Part shown: piece after piece, positions 9,209 to 18,231 of the stretch | Layout: each line of letters starts with the position of its first letter | How positions within the stretch are numbered: position 1 is the stretch's first letter | NCBI RefSeq assembly: GCF_016772475.1 | Contig: NZ_CP068595.1 | Coordinates: forward strand, 3,534,001 to 3,598,000 | Reading direction: 5' to 3' | DNA length: 64,000 bases | From: Paenibacillus sonchi | GTDB lineage: Bacteria; Bacillota; Bacilli; Paenibacillales; Paenibacillaceae | The notes under the pieces: generated by a model | The model's database searches: none | What the model was told of the DNA's origin: nothing | The model's input: only the letters and a program-made list of their open reading frames with translations | Position numbers and translations under genes: made by a program

Positions 9209-9447
9209 GAGACATTCACCTCAATCATGGAAGCCTCCTTCCGGCGGATAGCGAACAGTTGACCATTGCATTCCAGGGTGATGGGACCGAGAAAAGGGCC
9301 TTTCCCTTTCAGACGGATTATTACGCCTTCAGACACACCAAGATCAGCCAAGCGGCGCCGCAGGATGGGGTTCATTCCTTCTATTCTTTGAATGGAGCCT
9401 GTTGAGCCCGGTTGTAAGCGCAGTAAGGAGCAGGATGTTGAAGCCAT
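9205..9447 (-). CDS. feoA: Ferrous iron transport protein A
   Basis: An 80-residue SH3-like cytoplasmic protein that assists FeoB. Typical sequence includes LRRRLADLGVSEGVIIRLKGKGPFLGPI and a C-terminal strand with AIRRKEASMIEV. Four bases overlap with feoB. GGAGGG lies six bases before the ATG. It is the first gene of the three-gene feo operon. Confidence 0.95.
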   Translation of the reverse strand: MASTSCSLLRLQPGSTGSIQRIEGMNPILRRRLADLGVSEGVIIRLKGKGPFLGPITLECNGQLFAIRRKEASMIEVNVS

Positions 9448-9463
9448 TTAAATCCCTCCGAGA

Positions 9464-9482
9464 GAGATTGATAATCAATCTC
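9464..9482. promoter_or_regulatory. Fur-type operator, 19-bp perfect palindrome
   Basis: GAGATTGATAATCAATCTC is a perfect palindrome centred 26 bases upstream of the feoA start. It contains the TGATAATCA core of Fur boxes. Because it precedes an iron uptake operon, Fur is the expected binder, though the outer arms differ from the classic consensus. Confidence 0.7.
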
Positions 9483-9584
9483 AATTGTTTTCTTGTACTT
9501 TAGCATTTTTTATGCATTTTTTCTGTGATATTTGTCATTGTATATTATGCTGAGAAAAGTGTATGAAGAGAAACTGAAATTTTC

Positions 9585-9614
9585 TTTACAATTGATTCTT
9601 TGCTACAGTATGAT
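9585..9614 (+). promoter_or_regulatory. Possible sigma-A promoter of the aldolase gene
   Basis: TTTACA and TATGAT are separated by 18 bp and lie 74 bp upstream of the GTG start. Confidence 0.45.
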
Positions 9615-9687
9615 TGAACGATAATGACTGCATAGGAAGTCCGTCCCGGCGGCAAAATGAGGGTTACAACTGAAAGGAGAACACAAG

Positions 9688-10647
9688 GTGAAGAGTAATA
9701 AAAGCAAGATTGTCGATTGCACGATCCGCGATGGAGGTTTGGTTAATAACTGGGATTTCAGTGTTGAATTCGTTCAGAATCTGTATGCCGGCCTGAATGA
9801 GGCTGGTGTTGATTATATGGAAATCGGGTATAAAAATTCACCTAAACTGCTCAAAGGAGCAGAGGGAGCCGGGCCATGGCGTTTTTTGAATGATGATTTT
9901 CTGAGAAAAGTGATTCCGCAGAAGGGTCACACCAAGCTGTCTGCGCTGGTGGATATCGGCCGGGTGGATGAGAATGATATTTTGCCCCGCAGTGAAAGTA
10001 TGCTGGATCTGATCCGCGTTGCCTGCTACAGCAAAGATGTGGACAAGGCCCTGCAGCTGGTGCAGACGTTCCATGATCTAGGTTATGAAACCACCATTAA
10101 TATTATGGCCTTGTCGAATGTCATGGAGAATGAATTGCTGGAAGCCTTTGAACAAATCCGCGAGAGCGTTGTAGACGTTGTATATATTGTGGATTCATAC
10201 GGCAGCCTGGACCATAACGACATTCATTATCTGGTGGACAAGTTCCAAACCCACCTGCCGAATAAGCGGTTAGGGGTACATACCCATAACAATTTGCAGC
10301 TGGCCTTCTCCAACACCCTTCTGGCTTCCGAAAAAGGTGTGGAGCTGCTTGATGCTTCCTGCTACGGGATGGGACGTGCCGCCGGAAACTGCCCAACTGA
10401 GCTGCTGGTTACCCACTTGAAGAATACCAGGTACACGCTCCGGCCAGTACTCGACATCCTGGAACGGCTGATGATCCCTTTGCGTGAAAAGGAAGAATGG
10501 GGCTACATCATTCCGTATATGATTACAGGCACGCTGGATGAGCATCCCCGCTCCGCAATGGCGCTGCGTTCATCGGAGGACAAGGACAAAGCGGTTGAAT
10601 TCTATGACAAGCTCACCACACCTGAAGTGAATTTTGGAGATAAATAA
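9688..10647 (+). CDS. DRE-TIM aldolase-domain protein
   Basis: A 319-residue member of the HMG-CoA lyase / isopropylmalate synthase / 4-hydroxy-2-oxovalerate aldolase superfamily. It has the N-terminal metal- and substrate-binding DCTIRDGG (the DRE motif with Ile in place of Leu), YMEIGYK, DSYGSLD and the metal-binding HTHNN. It lacks the regulatory and CoA-binding regions of the long synthases and has the size of a bare aldolase barrel. The GTG start is preceded by AAAGGAG. Proteins like this sit in polysaccharide or amino-acid contexts, but here it stands alone between feo and a signalling gene, so the substrate is unknown. Confidence 0.8.
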   Translation: MKSNKSKIVDCTIRDGGLVNNWDFSVEFVQNLYAGLNEAGVDYMEIGYKNSPKLLKGAEGAGPWRFLNDDFLRKVIPQKGHTKLSALVDIGRVDENDILPRSESMLDLIRVACYSKDVDKALQLVQTFHDLGYETTINIMALSNVMENELLEAFEQIRESVVDVVYIVDSYGSLDHNDIHYLVDKFQTHLPNKRLGVHTHNNLQLAFSNTLLASEKGVELLDASCYGMGRAAGNCPTELLVTHLKNTRYTLRPVLDILERLMIPLREKEEWGYIIPYMITGTLDEHPRSAMALRSSEDKDKAVEFYDKLTTPEVNFGDK

Positions 10648-10660
10648 AGGCTTCATGAGA

Positions 10661-10700
10661 AGCACTGAACTCTGGAACAGGGGGAAGTGCTTTTTATTTT
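10661..10700 (+). terminator. Terminator of the aldolase gene
   Basis: AGCACT pairs with AGTGCT across a long loop and is followed by a T-rich tract. Confidence 0.6.
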
Positions 10701-10826
10701 TCCCGGGGCTTTCTTTTAATAAAGGTTGAATGTAACTTTACTGAGCCATCCAGCCGATATTTATACATAGGACATAAATATATCCATCCACTTATAATAG
10801 ATATCAAATTCAGACGCGAGGGACCT

Positions 10827-12950
10827 ATGAGACAAGAAGAGAAAAAGACCATACATGCGGCAATTACAGGGGCCGTGCTGTTCCTTCTGATACAAATTTT
10901 TCGTACACCGCTGGGGAATATAGAGGATAAGGATTTGTTGTCGGCGCTCTATCTGATCATTGGCTTTTGTAATGTCGCCTTTGGATTTGCTATTTTTGCC
11001 CAAGGATGGCTGTTCTTCGCTAACCGGTTATCGCAGGCCAGGCTTTATACCTCTGCGCTTTTTTTGGGTGTATGCATATTTGACTTTTTACACACGCTCA
11101 GTTTCGTAGGCATTCCGGCAATATCTTCCTATATTAATGCTGAACAATCCTTGTGGCTGCTCACCTTCTCGCGGTTAGCGAGTGCATTAGGGATTTTGTT
11201 CATCTTCGGCAGAGGGGACAAGCCGGTAGCATCGGCAGGCAAAAACAAAGTCTTCCGGACCTCCTCTGTGCTGGTTCTGGGCGCTTTGGCTCTGTTCATT
11301 TTTGGGGATATGGCAGCTACCCGGATGTCAGGTTATTCGGAGGTTGACGGACTGCAGCATGTCATGAATCTGGCCGTGCTTTTTATCTATCTGCTAGCCG
11401 TGGGCATCATCGTCTACCCTGGCAAAACGGAGAAGTCGGCTTCCCTCCTCATTATTATCCGCTCATTGATTTTTTTCGCGCTGGGGCAGGTATTCCTTAT
11501 GAATCTTCTGAGCGTAGGAGAGCTGGATTATCTGTTTGGAATGCTCAGCAGCAGTGCAGCCTATTATCTTCTGCTGAAGGGCGTATACCGGCTTACCATT
11601 GAAGAGCCTTTTCAGGAAAATGAGGAGGCAGAGGCCCGGATTAATTATCTGGCTTACCACGATGATCTGACCGGTCTGCCGAATCGGCGCCGCCTGATGC
11701 AGCGCGTGGAAGAAATGCTGCTTCAGAGTGAACGGGACAAGAGCCGCGGATTCACCGCACTGGTTATCATGAATATCAATCATTTCAAAAATATAAATGA
11801 CTCGCTCGGACATTACGCCGGCGATCTTCTGCTTCAACTGGTCGCCAAGCGTATTGGGAATGAAGCGAAAGCGAATGAAGAGCTTTACAGTATGGGAGCG
11901 GATGAGTTTGCTTTTCTTATGACGGACCGGACGGGTGTAGAGAATTGCCTGATTCGTGCGGGGGAGCTTCTGCGGCTATTCGACACGCCGGTGCAGCTTG
12001 AATCCGGGGAGTATCATATTTCACTCAGTCTGGGCATGAGCATTTATCCTGGAGACGGGGACACGGCAGAGCAGCTGATTCAGAATGCGGATACCGCTGT
12101 TCATAATGCCAAAGACCAGGGAGTAGAGATCCGCCGGTACATACCCGCAATGCAGATGAAAGCGAAGGAACGGCTGAAACTGGAAAATGATCTGCGCCGC
12201 GCGCTTGAACGTGACGAGTTCTATCTGGTCTATCAGCCGCAGGTACAGCTCGAAACCGAAGAAATCGTGGGTATGGAAGCACTGCTGCGCTGGAATCATC
12301 CGAAGCGCGGACTGGTCTCCCCAGTAGACTTCATCCCGATTGCCGAAGAGAGCGGCCTGATTGTTCCAATTGGGGAATGGGTGCTCAAGACAGCCTGCCT
12401 TCAGAATAAAATGTGGCAGAACGCCGGTTACCGGCCCATTTGCGTCTCCATCAACCTGTCTATGCGCCAATTTCTCCAGCCGAATCTGGCGGGGAAAATT
12501 GATGTCATTCTGCAGGATATCGGGCTTGACCCTTGTTATGTTGATCTGGAGATTACGGAAAGCATGACCCTGGATAAAGAGACGGCCTTCGATCAGCTCA
12601 ACCGCTTGAAGAGATTGGGGGTCTTTATCAGTATTGATGATTTCGGCACAGGCTACAGTTCTTTGCATTACCTGAAGAATATGCCGATTGACCGGCTGAA
12701 GATCGACCGTTCCTTTGTATCGGAAGTGTTGGAGGACAGCAACAACGCAGCCATTGTATCGACGATTACCTCCATGGCCCATCACTTGAAGCTGAAGGTA
12801 ACGGCGGAAGGTGTGGAGAACCAGGAGCAGCTGCAATTCCTGCGCCAGCAGCAATGCCATGAGGGACAAGGGTATTTGTTCAGCAAACCCATTAAGGCGG
12901 CCGAATTCGAAACCTTTTTTCTGAAGCCCTCGCTGGGGTTGCCATCTTAA
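10827..12950 (+). CDS. Membrane GGDEF/EAL protein with degenerate GGDEF motif
   Basis: A 707-residue cyclic-di-GMP signalling protein. The first 260 residues hold about seven membrane helices and the DFLHTLSFVGIPAI stretch typical of a MASE3-type sensor. A GGDEF domain follows (HDDLTGLPNR at its start) whose signature reads GADEF around residues 356-360 instead of GGDEF, so cyclase activity is doubtful and the domain may bind GTP as a regulator. The C-terminal EAL domain looks complete: EALLRW at about 484, INLSMRQF, EITES, DDFGTGYSS, KIDRSF and AEGVEN. The likely net activity is hydrolysis of c-di-GMP under control of a membrane signal. It is monocistronic. Confidence 0.92.
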   Translation: MRQEEKKTIHAAITGAVLFLLIQIFRTPLGNIEDKDLLSALYLIIGFCNVAFGFAIFAQGWLFFANRLSQARLYTSALFLGVCIFDFLHTLSFVGIPAISSYINAEQSLWLLTFSRLASALGILFIFGRGDKPVASAGKNKVFRTSSVLVLGALALFIFGDMAATRMSGYSEVDGLQHVMNLAVLFIYLLAVGIIVYPGKTEKSASLLIIIRSLIFFALGQVFLMNLLSVGELDYLFGMLSSSAAYYLLLKGVYRLTIEEPFQENEEAEARINYLAYHDDLTGLPNRRRLMQRVEEMLLQSERDKSRGFTALVIMNINHFKNINDSLGHYAGDLLLQLVAKRIGNEAKANEELYSMGADEFAFLMTDRTGVENCLIRAGELLRLFDTPVQLESGEYHISLSLGMSIYPGDGDTAEQLIQNADTAVHNAKDQGVEIRRYIPAMQMKAKERLKLENDLRRALERDEFYLVYQPQVQLETEEIVGMEALLRWNHPKRGLVSPVDFIPIAEESGLIVPIGEWVLKTACLQNKMWQNAGYRPICVSINLSMRQFLQPNLAGKIDVILQDIGLDPCYVDLEITESMTLDKETAFDQLNRLKRLGVFISIDDFGTGYSSLHYLKNMPIDRLKIDRSFVSEVLEDSNNAAIVSTITSMAHHLKLKVTAEGVENQEQLQFLRQQQCHEGQGYLFSKPIKAAEFETFFLKPSLGLPS

Positions 12951-12974
12951 GGGAAACAGAATGCGCCCATAGGG

Positions 12975-13003
12975 TTGCATTTTTTTCGTAGGAGTGCTAC
13001 AAT
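12975..13003 (+). promoter_or_regulatory. Promoter of tRNA-Gly
   Basis: TTGCAT and TACAAT with an exact 17-bp spacer lie 24 bp upstream of the tRNA 5' end. Confidence 0.75.
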
Positions 13004-13026
13004 ACTTTTTGTCTTCACTTTCTATT

Positions 13027-13100
13027 GCGGGTGTAGTTCAATGGTAGAACTTCAGCCTTCCAAGCTGATAGCGTGGGTTCGATTCCCATCACCCGCTCCA
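13027..13100 (+). tRNA. tRNA-Gly (anticodon TCC), CCA encoded
   Basis: The 74-base sequence folds as a cloverleaf. The acceptor GCGGGTG pairs with CACCCGC, the D arm holds AATGGTAG, the anticodon loop is CTTCCAA with anticodon TCC, and the T arm holds GGTTCGATTCC. The discriminator base is T followed by an encoded CCA at 13098-13100. It has its own promoter and terminator. Confidence 0.97.
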
Positions 13101-13115
13101 TACTTAAACTTCGAA

Positions 13116-13139
13116 ATCCTTGTTGCACAAGGGTTTTTT
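13116..13139 (+). terminator. Terminator of tRNA-Gly
   Basis: ATCCTTG pairs with CAAGGGT across a 5-base loop, followed by six T. Confidence 0.8.
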
Positions 13140-13224
13140 ATTTGCGTGTTTTTCGACAAACTGTTGACTACTTTTTGTTCAAGGGGCTTATGCCATCTCC
13201 ATTGTTCAAATTAGGCGGCGGGCC

Positions 13225-13261
13225 GAAAAGACGGATCGGAACCCTCACGATCGATCCGTCT
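13225..13261 (-). terminator. Terminator overlapping the hydrolase stop codon
   Basis: On the minus strand AGACGGATCG and CGATCCGTCT form a 10-bp stem whose loop contains the stop codon, followed by TTTTC. Confidence 0.75.
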
Positions 13262-15248
13262 GAATATTCAGTTGCTTTTCAATTTGCCGAATTGACTTCA
13301 GGAGCTGGCTAAGCAATGCAGCCGCTTCTTGTTTGAGCATGATATCTTTCGGCCTATAGTCTACCGAACCTGTTGAAGACGTCTGTACATCGGGACCGAA
13401 CAACCGCTTTCCGACGACAAACTGCAGGCCTTCAGCTGCCCAAGAAGAGTACGGGCCTTTCAAGTCGGATTGCACTGGAGCGGCGCTCAGGACAATTTTG
13501 ACCAATCGCCAGACAAGGGTTGCCGCTTCTTCACGAGTGACCGGTTGGTCAGGATTGAACATTCCGTTTGTAAATCCATTAGCAATGCCAATTTCGTATG
13601 CTGTCTGGATATATGCCTCGTATTGATTTCCTTTGGTGTCTGCAAACGAAGAGGGTTTCTGAGAAAGCGGATAAGTGGATAAATGGACGAGCATAGCAAT
13701 GAATTGGCCGCGGGTGATCGGCTTGTCCGGCTCAAAACTGCCGGAACCTCCTTGGATGGCTCCTGATTGAGCGAGCTCATAAATGTACTCAGCATAAGGA
13801 TGATCATCGGGTACGTCTTGGAATTTGGGCATCTCGGGGGACTTCACCGACCAACTGCCAGGCTTGTTGTAAGCAAAGTAAAGGATGTTTCCATCGGCGT
13901 CCGGTTTAAATCCTGCGGGAACTCCCTCTTCGTCATAGAAAAGCAAGTCTTCCGCTTGCCGCAAAGTATGATTACCCGAAGGGGCTTTGACGATCAATGC
14001 TCCGTCCCCGGCCGAAATATCATAACTCCATCCCGGACTGCGCAAATCGCGGTATGTTCCCTCGAAGCGAAGCAACTGCTGCTGGGTCGGTTCCGGTTGC
14101 ATGAAAGCCGGGCCTGTTCCCTTTTTCGGGAAGTAACGATTCATGAATTGCTCGAAGAAAGGCAGGCGCAAATTGCCTTTGTCGCTGTTCAAAGCGAGAA
14201 AAACCCCTGTCTTCTCATCAGGCAGCAACCATATGTTCGAATGGAAGCCGGGCAAATCGCCGCCCTTCTCTACGACATTGTATCCGTTGTAATATTTGGT
14301 GTAGTTCGATTCCAAGCCGTAGCCGGCTCCTGAAATTTTAGGGTGAATCGTAACGCTGTTATGTTCCATCGCCCGTATAGAAGCCTCGGTCAGAATACGA
14401 TGTTTGCTTGCAGGGTCATCGTTCAGCATGGCCATAAGAAACTTGGCCATATCAGCTCCAGTGGAAAACATACCGCCGGCCGGCTTGTTAACCGGTACAT
14501 TGACAATTTGCTGGGCCTGCTTAAGGGAGCTGTCGTAGGGAGTAGCGATCGCTTTCTTGACTTTATCGGTGAAGATGAAATCACTGTTGTTCATGCCGAG
14601 AGGCGCAAACAAGTTCTTCATCATATACTCTTCAAACGGAAGACCGGATGCCTTTTCAATAATATATCCTTGCAAATCATAGCCGTAGTTATTGTAGTTG
14701 AACACTTCGCCAGGCTTTGTGATGACGGTCGGTACGGTCTCCTTGATAAAGTCTCTTAGCGAATATGTTTTTTGGGGATCTTCTGCGGTACCTGCGTCGA
14801 AACCGCCCGTGTGAGTCATTAGATGCTTCAAAGTGAGCGGCCCCCCGGTTTTATTCGGGATTTGAACATCCGGTAAATAGGCTTGAACGTCCTTGTCCAG
14901 GTCCAGTTTTCCTTTTTCAGCCAATTGCATAATCCCTACAGCAGTAAACAGTTTGGATACGGATGCCACACGGAAGACGGTATGATCGGAGTCGAACGGT
15001 TTTTGGGAGTCGACATCCGCATAGCCATACCCTTTATTCAGCAAGACTTGCCCGTTTTTCACGACGACGAGAACTGCGCCTGCAAGTTGGTCTTTTACTT
15101 CTTTTTGCTGAAAAAATGTATTTGCGAATGCTTCGATTTCAGCCTTGCCGAGGTTGACGAAGGAAGCGTTCTTTTCCGGATCTGCCGCTGCTACAACGGA
15201 TGGAACCAGCAGAACAGCAGCGAGAATGAACGGGATCATTTTTTTCAT
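13245..15248 (-). CDS. Exported serine hydrolase (beta-lactamase fold) with S-layer homology domains
   Basis: A 667-residue secreted, probably cell-wall-attached hydrolase. After a signal peptide (KKMIPFILAAVLLVPSVVAA) comes a class C beta-lactamase/DD-peptidase-like domain with the SxxK motif in FRVASVSKLFTAVG and a YxN-type motif in FNYNNYGYD. A linker domain then leads to three SLH repeats: FQDVPDDHPYAEYI... with ITRGQFIAMLV, FADTKGNQYEAYI... with VTREEAATLV, and a third with LKQEAAALLSQLL. The start is the ATG at 15248, which has AAAAGGAGAG nine bases upstream; an ATG 18 bases earlier lacks one. Substrate unknown: D-amino-acid peptides or esters are possible. Monocistronic. Confidence 0.9.
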   Translation of the reverse strand: MKKMIPFILAAVLLVPSVVAAADPEKNASFVNLGKAEIEAFANTFFQQKEVKDQLAGAVLVVVKNGQVLLNKGYGYADVDSQKPFDSDHTVFRVASVSKLFTAVGIMQLAEKGKLDLDKDVQAYLPDVQIPNKTGGPLTLKHLMTHTGGFDAGTAEDPQKTYSLRDFIKETVPTVITKPGEVFNYNNYGYDLQGYIIEKASGLPFEEYMMKNLFAPLGMNNSDFIFTDKVKKAIATPYDSSLKQAQQIVNVPVNKPAGGMFSTGADMAKFLMAMLNDDPASKHRILTEASIRAMEHNSVTIHPKISGAGYGLESNYTKYYNGYNVVEKGGDLPGFHSNIWLLPDEKTGVFLALNSDKGNLRLPFFEQFMNRYFPKKGTGPAFMQPEPTQQQLLRFEGTYRDLRSPGWSYDISAGDGALIVKAPSGNHTLRQAEDLLFYDEEGVPAGFKPDADGNILYFAYNKPGSWSVKSPEMPKFQDVPDDHPYAEYIYELAQSGAIQGGSGSFEPDKPITRGQFIAMLVHLSTYPLSQKPSSFADTKGNQYEAYIQTAYEIGIANGFTNGMFNPDQPVTREEAATLVWRLVKIVLSAAPVQSDLKGPYSSWAAEGLQFVVGKRLFGPDVQTSSTGSVDYRPKDIMLKQEAAALLSQLLKSIRQIEKQLNIQTDRS

Positions 15249-15438
15249 TGTAACTCTCCTTTTCATGAATAATGGATTATAGTTGTATGCCCAGCCCGAA
15301 GTTTAACCGCTTGCCTCCTTTCCTTGATAGACCAAGTATAGAAACGAAAACATAAGGAGAACTTAAGCCAATTATTAATAATATCTTAAGATCGCCTCTC
15401 CTATGGATTAGTTATTAAACTTATATATACATAAATCT

Positions 15439-15482
15439 AAAAAGCCAGGGTCTCCGCATTATGCGGAAACCCTGGCTTTTAA
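15439..15482. terminator. Bidirectional terminator hairpin
   Basis: A 20-bp stem (AAAGCCAGGG... against ...CCCTGGCTTT) is flanked by A and T tracts. On the minus strand it directly follows the dipeptidase stop. Confidence 0.85.
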
Positions 15483-15501
15483 TGTATAGGGACAGGAGGT
15501 C

Positions 15502-16857
15502 TTAGACAGTCTTCAGAAACTCGACGATAGTCAGCAGGCCTTTATCGAAGTTCTCCAGATTGAAATGCTCATCCGGGGCATGCAGGTTCTCGTCATCCAG
15601 GCCAAAGCCCATCAGCACCACCGGTGCTTGAAGAATGCGGGAGAAGCTTTCCATAATCGGAATGGAACCGCCGTCTTTGGTGAAAAGGGCGCGGGTGCCG
15701 TATACTTTGCCATAGGCGTCAGCCGCTGTCTGCAGAATGGGGTTCGAAGGGTCAATGTTGAAGGCGCGGGCTTTTTCCATCTGTTTTACCTGGACTTTTG
15801 CTCCTGCCTGAATGTTGGCCTTGAGATGAGCCTCAACAACATCCAGAATATGCTGAGGGTCCTGGTCGCCGACAAGGCGGCAGGTGATTTTGGCATGGGC
15901 TTCTTTAGGGATGACGGTTTTGCTGCCTTCACCCTGGAACCCGCCGTAGACACCGTTCAGTTCAAGGGTTGGCCGGGCGCCGACCCGTTCCACAAAACTG
16001 TATCCTTCTTCTCCGTACAGCTGGTCCAGACCAAGCCCTGCACGGATCTTCTCTTCATCCACGCCCTGCTTGGCAAATTCTTCACGCAGCAGCGGGGATA
16101 GCTCGGGAACGCCGTCGTAGAAGCCTTCAACGGCAACGCGGCCCTTGTCGTCATGAAGTGAGCTTAGCAAAGAAACCAGCGCATGCAGTGCATTCGGCAC
16201 ACCGCCGCCGTACGAACCGGAGTGGAGATCTGTCAATGCGGTATTGACGCTGACTTCAAGCGAGCAGAGACCGCGAAGGCCGGTGCAGATGGCCGGGCGT
16301 CCGCGTTCCAGCAGGGAAGTATCCGAGACCAGCACAGCGTCTGCTGCGAGCTTGTCTTTGCTGGCTTCCAGGAAAGACGGCAGATGGACGCTTCCAATTT
16401 CCTCTTCGCCTTCGATGCACAGCTTGATATTGACCGGCAGAGTGCCTTCCTGCTTGAGAATGGCCTCAATGGCTTTGATGTGCATGAACACCTGGCCTTT
16501 GTCGTCGGTGGCTCCGCGGGCGTACAGCTTGCCGTCACGGATTTCCGGTTCAAACGGCGGAGTCGTCCACAGGTTAAGCGGATCAACCGGCTGCACATCA
16601 TAGTGGCCGTAGACCAGGATGGTCGGCTTGCCGGGGGCATGAAGGTAGTCGGCGTAAATGACCGGATGGCCTGCGGTAGGGTATAGTTCAATATTCTCCA
16701 GCCCGGCACGCTTCAGGGTATCCAGCAGCCAGTGTGCTGCGGACAATACATCTTCCTTGTGGCTAGAGAGCGCCGAAATGCTGGGGATGGACAGCCATTG
16801 CTTCAGTTCGGCCAGTTGAGCTTCACGCTCAGTCTGAAAGTAGGTTTCGTAAGACAT
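15502..16857 (-). CDS. M20 family dipeptidase
   Basis: Zinc-dependent cytosolic dipeptidase of the PepV/CNDP-like M20 group, 451 residues. The metal ligands are visible in YGHYDVQP (His and Asp), the bridging Asp in RGATDDKGQ, EGEEEIGS (catalytic and ligand Glu), SDTS and a C-terminal HAPDEHF. A dimerisation domain with GSYGGGVPNA sits between them. The ATG at 16857 is chosen because AAGGAGG lies 12 bases upstream; the frame extends 19 codons further without a ribosome binding site. It has its own promoter and terminator. Confidence 0.93.
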   Translation of the reverse strand: MSYETYFQTEREAQLAELKQWLSIPSISALSSHKEDVLSAAHWLLDTLKRAGLENIELYPTAGHPVIYADYLHAPGKPTILVYGHYDVQPVDPLNLWTTPPFEPEIRDGKLYARGATDDKGQVFMHIKAIEAILKQEGTLPVNIKLCIEGEEEIGSVHLPSFLEASKDKLAADAVLVSDTSLLERGRPAICTGLRGLCSLEVSVNTALTDLHSGSYGGGVPNALHALVSLLSSLHDDKGRVAVEGFYDGVPELSPLLREEFAKQGVDEEKIRAGLGLDQLYGEEGYSFVERVGARPTLELNGVYGGFQGEGSKTVIPKEAHAKITCRLVGDQDPQHILDVVEAHLKANIQAGAKVQVKQMEKARAFNIDPSNPILQTAADAYGKVYGTRALFTKDGGSIPIMESFSRILQAPVVLMGFGLDDENLHAPDEHFNLENFDKGLLTIVEFLKTV

Positions 16858-16962
16858 AGTGAATATGTACCTCCTTGGGTTTCGCTGCGAAAAACCGGCT
16901 GAATCAGCCGGCATGGCATTACGGCTTGCGCCGCAGTCTTTTTTTGGCAGTGTATTGCCTCC

Positions 16963-16991
16963 ATTATACTGGAGAACCCAGGATGGATCAA
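16963..16991 (-). promoter_or_regulatory. Promoter of the dipeptidase gene
   Basis: On the minus strand TTGATC and TATAAT are 17 bp apart, about 105 bp before the ATG. The -10 matches the sigma-A consensus exactly. Confidence 0.7.
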
Positions 16992-17193
16992 AACGTTACC
17001 GGCAAAAGTCTGACAAAGGATAGTTTCAGGAGATCCGCTGTCAGTCCCTTTCAGGTTGTTGATTACCTACAGTAACCATGATAAGCTTAGCTGGCTTAAG
17101 CGGCAAAAGGCACTGCTGGTATGGCAGGTGCTGCAATGCAGTATAAAAGGCAGAATCTCCGCATCATGCGGAAGCGACAGGAGCGAGAATGAA
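16992..17193. other. Intergenic region before the methylase
   Basis: No gene is visible. A small hairpin CTCCGCATCATGCGGA at about 17157-17172 lies just upstream of the methylase ribosome binding site and resembles the apex of the terminator at 15.45 kb. Confidence 0.3.
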
Positions 17194-18189
17194 GTGTCAG
17201 TGAATTCAAATAGTAGCCATGACTCCGAAATGCATATGCAAAATAATCAGGAACAGCCATTATATATATATACCTACGCCTGTACCGGGGATGAAGAATC
17301 CCTGTGCGGAATGGAGCTGCGCTGTCTGTTTGGCCGGGAAATTCCGGCGGCGATCTTTGGGAGCGGGACCCAAGTGGAGGTCAGCCGCAGTCCGTTTATC
17401 AAGGAGCGGATTGACGTCATGTACTCCGGGGACCGTCTCGAGGATATCTATAAGCAGACCGAACAGGTAGAGGTGGAAGGGCAGACGTTCAAGGTGATTT
17501 TTGTGAAGACGAACGATTTGTCCCCGGAAGAAAAAATAGAGTATGATGAACGCAGAGCGATTGAGCGGGAAATCGGACTGCGCATCGAGGGAGAGGCGGA
17601 TGTGAACCATCCGGAGCGGGTATACGGCATTGTGACCCTGGGCGGCCGCTGGTACTTCGGAGTGTATCATAAGAACAAGGCAACCTGGTTCCGGCAGATG
17701 AACAAACCGCGCAGCTACTCGATTGCGCTGAGCACGCGTGTTGCGCGGGCGGCGGTCAATATGGCGGTTCCGCATCCTGAAGGTGTGAGGGCGATAGATC
17801 CCTGCTGCGGCATAGGCACAGTAATGGTGGAGGCGCTGTCCATGGGCATTGACATTGTAGGCCGGGACATTAACCCGCAAATTGCCGCCGGTGCACGCAC
17901 GAATATTGCCCATTTCGGATTTACCAGTGTGGTTACCCTGGGCGATATTGCGGACATTCAGGAGCATTATGACGTTGCTATCGTGGACATGCCCTATAAT
18001 CTATATTCGCGGATTACGCCCGAGGAGCAGCTGGCGATTCTGGTTCATACCCGCCGTATTGCTGACCGTGCTGTCATTGTCGCGATTGAAGCGGTGGATG
18101 AGATGATTGCTGAAGCAGGCTTCGCCATTATCGACCGCTGCGTAGCAAAGAAAGGCGCATTCTCCCGTCATTTGATGCTGTGTGAGTAA
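17194..18189 (+). CDS. Putative RNA methyltransferase, UPF0020/TRM11 type
   Basis: A 331-residue SAM-dependent methyltransferase. The C-terminal Rossmann domain shows motif I (AIDPCCGIGTVMVEAL), a motif II acidic residue in DIVGRDI, and motif IV VDMPYNLYS, a variant of the D/N-P-P-Y motif of N-methylases. The N-terminal half is a THUMP-like RNA-binding region that I recognise only by position and size. The start is placed at GTG 17194, ten bases after AGGAG; the frame is open much further upstream but without a site. The NUDIX gene begins soon after, so they may be co-transcribed. The target RNA is unknown. Confidence 0.8.
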   Translation: MSVNSNSSHDSEMHMQNNQEQPLYIYTYACTGDEESLCGMELRCLFGREIPAAIFGSGTQVEVSRSPFIKERIDVMYSGDRLEDIYKQTEQVEVEGQTFKVIFVKTNDLSPEEKIEYDERRAIEREIGLRIEGEADVNHPERVYGIVTLGGRWYFGVYHKNKATWFRQMNKPRSYSIALSTRVARAAVNMAVPHPEGVRAIDPCCGIGTVMVEALSMGIDIVGRDINPQIAAGARTNIAHFGFTSVVTLGDIADIQEHYDVAIVDMPYNLYSRITPEEQLAILVHTRRIADRAVIVAIEAVDEMIAEAGFAIIDRCVAKKGAFSRHLMLCE

Positions 18190-18231
18190 ACAGGACTTTG
18201 TATGTCTATACTGAGGAAAGACGGTGCAGCT

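Noticed and set aside
15451..17175. Common CTCCGCAT-N-ATGCGGA hairpin at 15.45 and 17.16 kb as a repeat family
   Set aside because: The first is the apex of a terminator and the match is short, so chance is likely.
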